Source of the DNA: Bryobacteraceae bacterium
GTDB taxonomy: Bacteria > Acidobacteriota > Terriglobia > Bryobacterales > Bryobacteraceae
Direction of reading: 5' to 3'
DNA: 44,248 nucleotides
Assembly (NCBI GenBank): GCA_019187195.1
Contig: JABAQT010000061.1
Location: 1,447 to 45,694 of the forward strand
Shown: in pieces, positions 33,501-41,345 of the stretch
Position numbering within the stretch: position 1 is the first letter of the stretch
Layout of the letters: each line of letters starts with the position of its first letter
The notes under the pieces: generated by a model
Told to the model about the DNA's origin: nothing
Database searches by the model: none
What the model saw: the letters and a program-made list of their open reading frames with translations, nothing else
Made by a program: the position numbers and the translations under genes

Positions 33501-34016
33501 ATGATGATTCGACGAAGTGTACCGGTAAGAGGTCTGGCTGTCGGGACCTCGCTCCTATTGTCGGGTTTCCTGTTCTTCGCCCAGGCCAAGACATCCGATA
33601 AGGCCCAGGGTGAGAAGTTCCAGGCTCAATCCCACTTCGAGAGCATCCGCAAGGACGCTTCCATCGTTCAGACCACAGCCGCCAATCTTGAGAAGCTGAC
33701 ACGGGATGCCACCACGAAATGGGCGGACTACGACCGGAAGTGGAACGAGATCAAGCCCTCCGTCGAGGACATGAGCATGAAACTCGCCGAAATCGAGGCC
33801 ATGAGATCCACGCTGTCGCCTTCCGAGCAAAAGGCTCTGGACAAGAGCATGGTGCTCATCAAAGCGCTCAAGACGAATACCAGCGAGATTCGAATGCAAT
33901 TGGACAACTCGCGCAATAACCTCAATCAACCGCTGATCCGCAGCTTCTCGCGCAACATGGTGCAGAAGTCCGAGACCCTCGAGAAGTTGACCGCCAAGGT
34001 CAGCGCGACCTCCTGA
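33501..34016 (+). CDS. Small secreted alpha-helical protein
   Basis: A 171-residue protein, or 170 from the second of two adjacent ATGs, which has the better 7-nt spacing from AAAGGAG. The N-terminal 29 residues are a signal peptide ending in FFAQA. The mature part is strongly helical and charged, with repeated Lys/Glu/Asp spacing (TTAANLEKLTRDATTKWADYDRK, KLAEIEAMRST, NTSEIRMQLDNSRNN), and is likely a coiled coil or four-helix bundle. I do not recognise the family. It stands alone between the HupE-like gene and hypF and has its own promoter and ribosome binding site. Confidence 0.8.
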   Translation: MMIRRSVPVRGLAVGTSLLLSGFLFFAQAKTSDKAQGEKFQAQSHFESIRKDASIVQTTAANLEKLTRDATTKWADYDRKWNEIKPSVEDMSMKLAEIEAMRSTLSPSEQKALDKSMVLIKALKTNTSEIRMQLDNSRNNLNQPLIRSFSRNMVQKSETLEKLTAKVSATS

Positions 34017-34079
34017 TCGAGCCGGACTCGCCCGTAGGTCCTGTTCGGCTACGATGGCGGAGAGAACGGATTCCGATTG

Positions 34080-36332
34080 ATGCGCTCCGCCAGGTCCATT
34101 CGCGTTCGCGGCGTTGTCCAGGGTGTAGGGTTCCGTCCCTTCGTCTTCCGCCTCGCGCGTGCGCGATCCCTGGCGGGTTGGGTGCTCAACGGACCGCGCG
34201 GCGTTGAGATCCACATCGAGGGCGGGGAAGCGGATCTTGACGCATTCCTCCGCGAGATGGAAATGCACGCGCCCCCGCCGGCCAGGGTGGCGGACGTCGA
34301 AGTGGAGCCCGCGGAAATACGCGGGTTGCGGGAATTCACCATTCACGAAAGCTCCCACCTCGAGCGCCCCACTGTTCGCGTTTCGCCCGACCTCCCCGTC
34401 TGTGACGCATGCCTCGAGGAGATGTTCTCCGCCGGCCACCCGCGGTCCGGTTATCCTTACATCAACTGCTCCGCCTGCGGGCCTCGCTACAGCGTGATCC
34501 GGAGCCTTCCCTACGATCGCCCGAATACTTCCATGAGCCCCTGGCCCATGGACTCCTACTGCGCCGCGCAATATCACGACCCGTCCGATCGCCGTTTCCA
34601 CGCGCAGCCGGTTGCCTGCCGCCATTGTGGGCCGCGCTACTACTTCTCCCGCGGCCATGAGGTCATCAGAGACGAAGCAGCCGCTATCTCAGCCGCCCTC
34701 CAAAGCCTGCGCGACGGTTCGATCGTCGCCCTCAAGGGAATCGGCGGATACCATCTCGCCTGCGATGCCCTCAACTCTCAATCCATTCGCCATCTGAGAA
34801 ACCGCAAGTTCCGTAAGGAAAAGCCTTTCGCTCTCATGGCCCGGAATCTGGCCGCCGCGCGAAAACTGGTGCGGCTTTCAAGGGAAACGGAATTGCTCCT
34901 CGAATCGGTGGCGCGCCCCATCGTCCTTGCCCCCGCCTCCTTGCCACTCGATGGCGTCGCCCCGGATAGCATCGAGCTCGGAATCATGCTTCCCTACACG
35001 CCCTTGCACCATCTGCTCTTCGCCGGCGGAGCGCCTGAAGTGCTGGTGATGACCAGTGCCAACCGCTCGAGCGAACCCATCGCCTACCGCGACGAGGAAG
35101 CGCTCGAAACTTTGAGCGGCATCGCGGACGCCTTCCTCATCGGAGAACGGCCAATCGTCCGCCGCGTGGATGACTCCATCGTCCGGCAAAGTCCCTTCGG
35201 AGCCGTCATTCTCCGCCGGGGCCGCGGCTATGCGCCCTCGGTTTGCGCCAGCCTGCCGTCGCGGCGGCCGATTCTCGCCACCGGAGCCGGCCTCAAGAAC
35301 TCCGTTACGCTCGTCGTCGAAGGCCAGGCATTCGTCAGCCAGCACATAGGCGATCTCGATCACTACGAATGCCTGCGGGCGTTCGAGGAAACCATCCGCG
35401 ACCTCGTTTCGATGTATCAAACCCGCTGGAACGAACTCACCGTGGTTCACGACTTACACCCGCAATATTTTTCCACCATCGCCGCGTCGCGCCTGCCCGG
35501 ATCGAAGACCATCGCCGTCCAGCACCATCGCGCGCACATCGCCAGCGTCCTCGCCGAACGGGGAGAACTGCACAAACGCGTGCTCGGCGTGGCCTTCGAC
35601 GGCACGGGCTATGGCGTCGACGGCTCTATCTGGGGCGGCGAGTTTTTTGCCGGAAGCGTCGCTTCCGGATTCGAGCGTGTGGCGCACCTGCGCCCCGCCA
35701 TGCTGCCCGGAGGAGATGCCGCCGCGCGTTTCCCCGTCCAGGCGGCGGCCGGGTTCCTCACCGCGATCGGCAACCCGCCGGACTTCGCGGCGGAGCCGTT
35801 TCGCTTCCCCCCGCGCTTTGCTCACTCCGTCTCGCTCGTCCGGAAAGGGTTCCGCTCCTTTCCGGCGACTTCGATGGGAAGGCTGTTCGATACGGCAGCG
35901 GCTTTACTCGGCTTCACGCGCGAATCCACGTTCGAAGGCCAGGCCGCCATGTGGCTCGAGCACCTTGCCGCCGGCGCACGCACCGAAGTGCAATATCCTT
36001 TTCCTTTCGATGGGAGCCAGTTGGATTTCCGCCCTCTGCTCGAGGCTCTGATCCAGGACCGGTTGCGCGGGCGCCCGGCCGCTTCCATCGCGCGAGCCTT
36101 CCAAAGAGCGATCGCGCGTGGCCTGTGCGATGCCGCCATGGCCCTCTGCACGCCGCGCCAACTCGATACCGTCGTTCTCTCCGGTGGCGTCTTTCAAAAC
36201 AACCTCCTGCTCGAGGACATCCACGATATTCTGAGCGGCGGCCCCCTCGATGTCTGGATCAACCACGCGGTTCCACCCAACGACGGAGGCATCAGCCTGG
36301 GGCAGGCCGCGATCGCCGCCCTTCACCCCTGA
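34080..36332 (+). CDS. hypF: Carbamoyltransferase HypF with an altered zinc finger
   Basis: A 750-residue HypF, which makes the cyanide ligand precursor for [NiFe]-hydrogenases from carbamoyl phosphate. Domains in order: acylphosphatase (about 5-95; VRGVVQGVGFRPFVFRLA), two zinc fingers (about 108-185; CDACLEEM and INCSACGPRY, then RRFHAQPVACRHCGP), YrdC/Sua5-like (about 200-380; KGIGGYHLACDA, KPFALM), and the Kae1-like C-terminal domain (about 390-750; HHRAHIAS, VAFDGTGYGVDGSIWGGEF, LSGGVFQNN). In the second finger the usual CxxC is DSYC: position 158 is Asp and only C161 remains. A TTG at 34077 immediately precedes the preferred ATG at 34080. No other hyp or hydrogenase gene is in the window, except a HupE-like gene upstream. 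Confidence 0.93.
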   Translation: MRSARSIRVRGVVQGVGFRPFVFRLARARSLAGWVLNGPRGVEIHIEGGEADLDAFLREMEMHAPPPARVADVEVEPAEIRGLREFTIHESSHLERPTVRVSPDLPVCDACLEEMFSAGHPRSGYPYINCSACGPRYSVIRSLPYDRPNTSMSPWPMDSYCAAQYHDPSDRRFHAQPVACRHCGPRYYFSRGHEVIRDEAAAISAALQSLRDGSIVALKGIGGYHLACDALNSQSIRHLRNRKFRKEKPFALMARNLAAARKLVRLSRETELLLESVARPIVLAPASLPLDGVAPDSIELGIMLPYTPLHHLLFAGGAPEVLVMTSANRSSEPIAYRDEEALETLSGIADAFLIGERPIVRRVDDSIVRQSPFGAVILRRGRGYAPSVCASLPSRRPILATGAGLKNSVTLVVEGQAFVSQHIGDLDHYECLRAFEETIRDLVSMYQTRWNELTVVHDLHPQYFSTIAASRLPGSKTIAVQHHRAHIASVLAERGELHKRVLGVAFDGTGYGVDGSIWGGEFFAGSVASGFERVAHLRPAMLPGGDAAARFPVQAAAGFLTAIGNPPDFAAEPFRFPPRFAHSVSLVRKGFRSFPATSMGRLFDTAAALLGFTRESTFEGQAAMWLEHLAAGARTEVQYPFPFDGSQLDFRPLLEALIQDRLRGRPAASIARAFQRAIARGLCDAAMALCTPRQLDTVVLSGGVFQNNLLLEDIHDILSGGPLDVWINHAVPPNDGGISLGQAAIAALHP

Positions 36333-36359
36333 TCATCCAGCCCGGCCGCGAAGCCATCC

Positions 36360-37346
36360 TTATGCGGGAGCCGGACCCGTCGAGCCGCGTAGAACCAGCT
36401 CCGGATCGATGACGATGTCGCCCGCCGTCGTCGAACCCTCCTCCGGGCACAGCATCGCAACCACCCGCCGCCCGATGCGTTCCCTCGGAATGTGCACGGT
36501 GGTGAGCGCCGGATGGCAGAACTCGGAGAGCTTGATGTTGTCGAATCCGGTGACGGAGACATCCTGGGGAACGTGCAGGCCACGGTCGCGCAACTCGCGA
36601 AGCGCCCCCACCGCCATGAAGTCATTGACGCAGATGACCGCCGTCGGCCGAAAGCCGGATTCAAGCAGCAAACGCGCCGCCTGGCGGCCCCCCTCGAGGC
36701 TATCCTGCGCGCACGCGGTCCGCCACGCACTCCCCAGCCGTTTCACGGATTCAACGAAAGTGACCTCGCGTTCGCCCGCCGGCCCGTAAGCCGGATGATG
36801 GCCAATATAGGCGAATTTACGGTGGCCCAGATCGTGCAAGTAATCCACAATGCGCCCGATGCCGGGACGGCAGTTGACACGAATGTTCTGGACGCCCTGA
36901 CGGGAAGAGCCCAAATCATAAAAGACCGCGGGAATCTTCGACTCCGTCACCTCATTCAGGAAGGACGGCTCCATTTCAGAGGCGATTACCGCCAGTCCCG
37001 CCACGCGCCTGCCGATCATCATCCGGATGCCGGCCAGAAGCTTCTCCGGACGGTAGCCGGTATTGACGGCGGCCACCTCGTAGCCGTGTGTGTGGGCGAG
37101 CGTCTCCGCCGCTCGGTACACATCGAAAAAGAACGGATTCTCCATGTTTGAGAGGATCATCCCCAATGTGCGGCTGCAGCCTCCGGCAAGCGTGCGCGCC
37201 AGAAGGTTCGGGTGGTAGTTGAGCTCCGTGATCACCCGCATCACACGGTTGCGGGTGGCGCTCTTGACAACCGTCTTGTTGTTCATGACGCGCGACACGG
37301 TCGCCGTCGAAACTCCAGCCCGCCGGGCTACTTCCTCCATGCTCAT
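36360..37346 (-). CDS. LacI-family transcriptional regulator
   Basis: A 328-residue LacI-type repressor. The N-terminal helix-turn-helix is MEEVARRAGVSTATVSRVMNNK, followed by the hinge region NYHPNLLARTLAGGCSRTLG and a periplasmic-binding-protein-like effector domain (about 65-328). The effector domain includes AVICVNDFMAVGALRELRDRGL and VSVTGFDN, typical of sugar-sensing members. The frame starts at a TTG at 37370, but the ATG at 37346 places the HTH at the usual position. A TATAAA (37375-37380) lies about 30 bases before the ATG as a possible -10. The gene converges with hypF and the regulated sugar genes are not obvious; the operon of the GH43/130-like lipoprotein nearby is one candidate. 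Confidence 0.88.
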   Translation of the reverse strand: MSMEEVARRAGVSTATVSRVMNNKTVVKSATRNRVMRVITELNYHPNLLARTLAGGCSRTLGMILSNMENPFFFDVYRAAETLAHTHGYEVAAVNTGYRPEKLLAGIRMMIGRRVAGLAVIASEMEPSFLNEVTESKIPAVFYDLGSSRQGVQNIRVNCRPGIGRIVDYLHDLGHRKFAYIGHHPAYGPAGEREVTFVESVKRLGSAWRTACAQDSLEGGRQAARLLLESGFRPTAVICVNDFMAVGALRELRDRGLHVPQDVSVTGFDNIKLSEFCHPALTTVHIPRERIGRRVVAMLCPEEGSTTAGDIVIDPELVLRGSTGPAPA

Positions 37347-37460
37347 CTTGTGAAAACAGCCTCTACGCAAGGAATTTATAGAGAGGCATTATCTCACAGG
37401 AATTTGACGGTTCTAAGAGGGGCGTGCAGGGTTCTGGACGGAGAAGCGGAACCGGCTACA

Positions 37461-38564
37461 TTAGCCGCCGAGGATCTCTTCGTAGTACGCCTCGTATTCG
37501 GGAATGACCTTCGTCGTATCGAACTGCGTCTCCGCTTTCCGCCGCGCGGCTCGCGACATGGCGCCGTACTTCTCCTCATCGCGCAGGACCTCGATGATAC
37601 GGACGGCATGGGATTCCACGTCGCCAACCTTTTCCAGAAATCCATCCACGCCGGGGTGGATGAGTTCGGGCACGCCCCCGCAGTCGGTCGCCACCGGGAT
37701 CACTCCGCAGGCCATTGCCTCGAGCGCGGCCAGCCCGAAGGCCTCGAGTTCGCTCGGCATGAGTAGAATGCGCGCTTGCGGGAATAACCGCTCCACATGG
37801 TCCTGCTTGCCGAGAAACGTGACATGCGAGGACATGCCGAGTTCCCGCGCCAGGCGCTCGGCGGGAACACGCTCGGGGCCATCGCCGGCCATCAGCAGAT
37901 GGACCGGAATTTCTCTCCGCACGCGGGCGAGTATCCGCACACAATCGAGGACCCGCTTCACCGGGCGGAAATTCGAGACGTGAAGCAGCCTCGGCTCTCC
38001 CTCGCATGGCGTGGCGGGCGGTTTGTAGACGCGGCAATTGACGAAATTACGAATTACGCGGATAGGGTTTGAGATGCCGAAAACCTCGTGCGTGCGGCGG
38101 CGCATGTATTCGCTGATGGTCGTGACGCCATCCGATCTTTCCATCGAGAATTTCGTGATCGCGAAGTAGGAAGGGTCCACCCCGACAAGCGTGATATCGG
38201 TGCCGTGCAGCGTTGTGATGAACGGAAGACGCCTGCGCGGAGCCAGCATCTGCTGCGCCAGCAGCGCGGAAATCGAGTGGGGAATCGCGTAATGGACGTG
38301 CAGCAGGTCCAGCTCGTAAGCCTCCGCCACCTCCACCGTTCTCGATGCCAGCGCCAGGCAATAGGGAGGGTACTGAAAGAGCGGATACGACGAGACTTCC
38401 ACCTCATGGTAGTGGATATTCCCGGCCCCCGTATCGAGCCGTATGGGATTGGCGTACGTGATGAAGTGCACGTCGTGGCCGCGCGCCGCGAGCTCGAGCC
38501 CCAGTTCGGTGGCGACAATCCCGCTGCCGCCATAGGTGGGATAACAGGTGATTCCAATGCGCAT
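37461..38564 (-). CDS. bshA: N-acetyl-alpha-D-glucosaminyl L-malate synthase BshA (bacillithiol biosynthesis)
   Basis: A 367-residue GT-B glycosyltransferase of family 4 that couples UDP-GlcNAc to L-malate, the first step of bacillithiol synthesis. The N-terminus GITCYPTYGGSGIVATELG is diagnostic of BshA. HVHYAIPHS, HGTDITLVG, VSNFRPVKR and the acidic EAFGLAALEAMACG segment of GT4 enzymes are also present. The length is normal. The start lies directly after the stop of the GH-like lipoprotein gene, in a three-gene unit with a histidine kinase. No bshB or bshC is in the window, so the remaining pathway genes must be elsewhere. Confidence 0.9.
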   Translation of the reverse strand: MRIGITCYPTYGGSGIVATELGLELAARGHDVHFITYANPIRLDTGAGNIHYHEVEVSSYPLFQYPPYCLALASRTVEVAEAYELDLLHVHYAIPHSISALLAQQMLAPRRRLPFITTLHGTDITLVGVDPSYFAITKFSMERSDGVTTISEYMRRRTHEVFGISNPIRVIRNFVNCRVYKPPATPCEGEPRLLHVSNFRPVKRVLDCVRILARVRREIPVHLLMAGDGPERVPAERLARELGMSSHVTFLGKQDHVERLFPQARILLMPSELEAFGLAALEAMACGVIPVATDCGGVPELIHPGVDGFLEKVGDVESHAVRIIEVLRDEEKYGAMSRAARRKAETQFDTTKVIPEYEAYYEEILGG

Positions 38565-39554
38565 TCAGGACCGCCAGCGAAGAAACCCGTAGCCGATCTG
38601 CCCGTTCAGGCGCTCATCCGGACGGGGCAGATCGCCGCCTCCAAACCAGACTCGCACGCCTTGCGCCGTCACTTCCACTGTGCCGTCGCAAACCACCTTC
38701 CCGTTCCAGGCTTCGCCGCCGGCTATGACGGGCGAAGCAAGCTTTTCCCACCGCGCTCCATCCCGCGACCGCGCAAGCCCCATCCGCCGGTACTCATTAC
38801 GGTCGCGGCCGGTATAGAGCATCCAATAGGAGCCGTTCGAGAACCACACCGCCGGTTCGCCGAGCCCGTTCTCGTCGAAAGCTCCCGGCCCGCCCAGTTC
38901 GAGAAGCGGATTGGCGCGCAGTTTGGTCCACACAATGCCGTCGTTCGAACGCGCGAGCCCGAGCCGCTGGCGGCGCGCGCGGTCTTGCCCCAGATAGAAC
39001 AGGTAAAACACGCCTCCGAAAAGGACGACATATGGATCCGCCACGCCGCGCTCATCCCAGCTTCCCCGCGGACCGGCATCGAGCACCGCCCGCGGATGCT
39101 TCGTCCACGCCAGTCCGTCCAAAGAGCGCGCCAGCGCGATGCGCGGCGGCTTCCCCGCCTGGTACCAGTAGAGAATCTCATCTCCCGCCAACAGCGCCGA
39201 GCCGTTGGCCGCAATGTAATCCCCCTCCCAGCCTTGCGGGGAAAGCACTCGCCCTTTCCTCGTCCAGCCGAGACCATCAACCGAAGTGGCAAGCCCGGTA
39301 TGCCACACTCTGCCGTCAAAGCCGGAATAAAAGTTGTAATAGGTCCCCGCGCGGTTCAACACGGAAGGGTTGAGGACGTCCGCCGAATCCCACTCGCCGG
39401 AAGCGCCCCGCTCGAGAACGGGACCCGAACGCGGCTCCCATACGAATGAACCCTTCTCTGGCCCTCCCGCAACCGGCAGGTGAAAATCCCCATAGCGCCC
39501 GCAGGAGCCGAGCAGAAAAGAAGCCGCCAGCACCTCCCGCCTGCTGAAGCTCAT
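38565..39554 (-). CDS. GH43/GH130-like five-bladed beta-propeller lipoprotein
   Basis: A 329-residue exported protein. The N-terminus SFSRREVLAASFLLGSC combines a twin-arginine-like RR motif and a lipobox, suggesting Tat export and lipid anchoring. The mature part has the repeated beta-propeller signature of GH32/43/130 families: NPSVLNRAGTYYNFYSGFDGR, HTGLATSVDGLGWTRKG, VADPYVVLFGGVFYLFYLGQDRA, GLARSNDGIVWTK, GEPAVWFSNGSYWMLYTGRD. Members bind or cleave glycosides; the catalytic acids cannot be fixed with certainty. The start overlaps the histidine kinase stop by ATGA and its stop abuts the bshA start. Confidence 0.8.
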   Translation of the reverse strand: MSFSRREVLAASFLLGSCGRYGDFHLPVAGGPEKGSFVWEPRSGPVLERGASGEWDSADVLNPSVLNRAGTYYNFYSGFDGRVWHTGLATSVDGLGWTRKGRVLSPQGWEGDYIAANGSALLAGDEILYWYQAGKPPRIALARSLDGLAWTKHPRAVLDAGPRGSWDERGVADPYVVLFGGVFYLFYLGQDRARRQRLGLARSNDGIVWTKLRANPLLELGGPGAFDENGLGEPAVWFSNGSYWMLYTGRDRNEYRRMGLARSRDGARWEKLASPVIAGGEAWNGKVVCDGTVEVTAQGVRVWFGGGDLPRPDERLNGQIGYGFLRWRS

Positions 39555-40702
39555 AGCGGCACACGCACGCGCAGGGATGCGCCGCGGCCGGGGTTCGATT
39601 CCACAATCAATTCGCCATTCAGGGTACGCACACGCCGTTTGATGCTCTCCGGCCCCATGCGCATCAATTCCAGCTCCTCGAGGTCGTAAGTGCCCCCGAA
39701 TGGGAAGCCGCTCCCGTCGTCTTCCACCTGAAGGTTCAACTGATTGACGCTGCGTTCCGCGCTGAGGGATACTTTCGAGGCCTTCGAGTGTTTCTGCGCG
39801 TTGTGCAAAGCCTCGCGGATGATCTGGAGCACTTCGTGCGAAATCTCCGGCTCGAGGCCGCTCAGCGCCTCGCCGACGTTCCAGCTCAGTTGAATTCCGC
39901 TGCCTTTCTGAAAATCCTCGGCAATCTGGCGGACGCTCGTGGCGGGCGTGGTTCCGTCGGCGGACATGCGCATGCTGCGCACGAAAGCGCGCATGTCCGT
40001 GATCTGTTTGCGGCAGATCTCCTGTAACTGCGTCAGGTCGGCGACCGCCGCTTCCCGGTCGCGCGCGAGGAGCTTCTTGATCACCTCGAGCCGCATCTGA
40101 AAGCTGATGAAGCTCTGCAGCGGACCATCGTGAAAATCGGCCGCAATCCGCTGGCGCTCGAGTTCCCTGGCGTTTTCGGCCTCCGTACGGAACATTACCG
40201 TCTGTCGCGACGCATTATCGAGATGCCGCTCGATTTTCTGCCGCTGCCAGCCGTAAAGCACCGACAGAATGCCGGGGAACACCACCACCGGGCCGAGAGA
40301 TATGACTTGATCCCGCGCCGTCAGAACGCTCGCCAGCGTAACCACTGCCACAACCAGCAGGATCTCCCGCTGCTGGTGCAATAGCGTCGCATGCAACAGC
40401 ACAAAGATATAGAAAGCTCCTACCATCCATCCCGCCCTGTCCGGCGGGTTCACAATGCAGACCAGCAGGACAATGAGATCGATGATCAGGCGAAAAAGAC
40501 CCGAGCTTCCCACCCAGCGCCGCCGCCATGCGACGGCGCCCAGGGCGAACAGGTTGTACATCAGGTAAGCGGCGGAAGGTCCGGTGAGCGGAAACCAGTG
40601 AGGATACAACTCGAGCGCCACCAGCGAAGCCGCTACCGCCACGCGCGCGATGCCGAACGCCCGCCGCCAGGATTCAGAAATTACAGTCCGCTCTCCAGCC
40701 AA
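39551..40702 (-). CDS. Membrane sensor histidine kinase (HisKA_3 type)
   Basis: A 383-residue kinase. About six hydrophobic segments cover residues 15-165. The HisKA_3 dimerisation and phosphoacceptor region follows, with ERQRIAADFHDGPLQSF (phosphorylatable H191). Near the C-terminus are the ATPase elements VLQIIREALHNAQKHSKA (N box) and VEDDGSGFPFGG (G1 box). This is the NarQ/LiaS/DesK class. The start is a TTG at 40702; the N-terminal extension fits a first membrane helix and no better in-frame ATG exists before residue 48. No response regulator is adjacent, so the partner is elsewhere. The gene overlaps the next by 4 nt and is the first of the unit kinase, GH-like protein, bshA. Confidence 0.87.
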   Translation of the reverse strand: MAGERTVISESWRRAFGIARVAVAASLVALELYPHWFPLTGPSAAYLMYNLFALGAVAWRRRWVGSSGLFRLIIDLIVLLVCIVNPPDRAGWMVGAFYIFVLLHATLLHQQREILLVVAVVTLASVLTARDQVISLGPVVVFPGILSVLYGWQRQKIERHLDNASRQTVMFRTEAENARELERQRIAADFHDGPLQSFISFQMRLEVIKKLLARDREAAVADLTQLQEICRKQITDMRAFVRSMRMSADGTTPATSVRQIAEDFQKGSGIQLSWNVGEALSGLEPEISHEVLQIIREALHNAQKHSKASKVSLSAERSVNQLNLQVEDDGSGFPFGGTYDLEELELMRMGPESIKRRVRTLNGELIVESNPGRGASLRVRVPL

Positions 40703-40756
40703 TTGGAAGGTTCAGTTTACCCTAATCCTTTCCCTGGCCGCACACCCGTGCAGGCT

Positions 40757-41290
40757 TTATCTCCGGTAGAGGTATAACGTATGGCTGCGGCCTTCGCCAT
40801 CATCGTCGATTGTTTCCGTTTTCTCCGGTTTCCAACCCGAAAACTCAAAGTCATGCGAGACGATTCGTGTGCCCTTCCGAAGCTGTTTCTCGAGAATCGG
40901 CCTGATCTTGTCATTCGATGTGGGCAGCAGGTAGACGGTGATGAGGTCCGCCGCCGAGTAGTCCTGGGCGGCGATATCGCCATGGATGATCCTCGCCGCC
41001 TTCTCCAGGCCGAGACTGCGGATCTTGTCGGTGCTCTGTTTCCACAGGTCGTTATCCATCTCCACGCCGGTCGCGTTGGCCCCGAATTTCTGCGCGGCCA
41101 TGATCACAATCCGTCCATCGCCGCTGCCGAGATCAAACATCTTCTCGCCCCGCTTCAATCCCCCGAACTGAAGCATCTTTTGAACGACGAATTCCGGTGT
41201 GGGGTAATACGGAGCCAGTTTCTCCGTCTTCTTTTCCTGAGCCGGCGCGGCGGCTGCCAGCAGTACCAGTGAAGCAACCATTCGCAACAT
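40757..41290 (-). CDS. Class I SAM-dependent methyltransferase with an N-terminal signal peptide (FAM173-like)
   Basis: A 177-residue protein from the ATG at 41290, which has a GAGGAG ribosome binding site; the longer frame to 41422 has no such site. The first 18 residues are a signal peptide (MVASLVLLAAAAPAQ). The remainder is a class I methyltransferase: YPTPEFVVQKMLQFGGLKRGEKMFDLGSGDGR (motif I), GVEMD (motif II) and YLLPTSNDKIRPIL. It resembles the FAM173 group, whose animal members methylate a lysine of ATP synthase. An exported SAM methyltransferase is odd because SAM is cytoplasmic; the segment may instead act as a membrane anchor. No partner gene is evident. Confidence 0.78.
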   Translation of the reverse strand: MLRMVASLVLLAAAAPAQEKKTEKLAPYYPTPEFVVQKMLQFGGLKRGEKMFDLGSGDGRIVIMAAQKFGANATGVEMDNDLWKQSTDKIRSLGLEKAARIIHGDIAAQDYSAADLITVYLLPTSNDKIRPILEKQLRKGTRIVSHDFEFSGWKPEKTETIDDDGEGRSHTLYLYRR

Positions 41291-41345
41291 GAAAAGTCTC
41301 CTCGCGTTCAGATCAATCCAACTCGTCATTCGACAGACGCGCCGT

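Noticed and set aside
38088..39449. Long plus-strand frame opposite bshA and the GH-like gene
   Set aside because: No recognisable motif; both minus-strand proteins are well supported.
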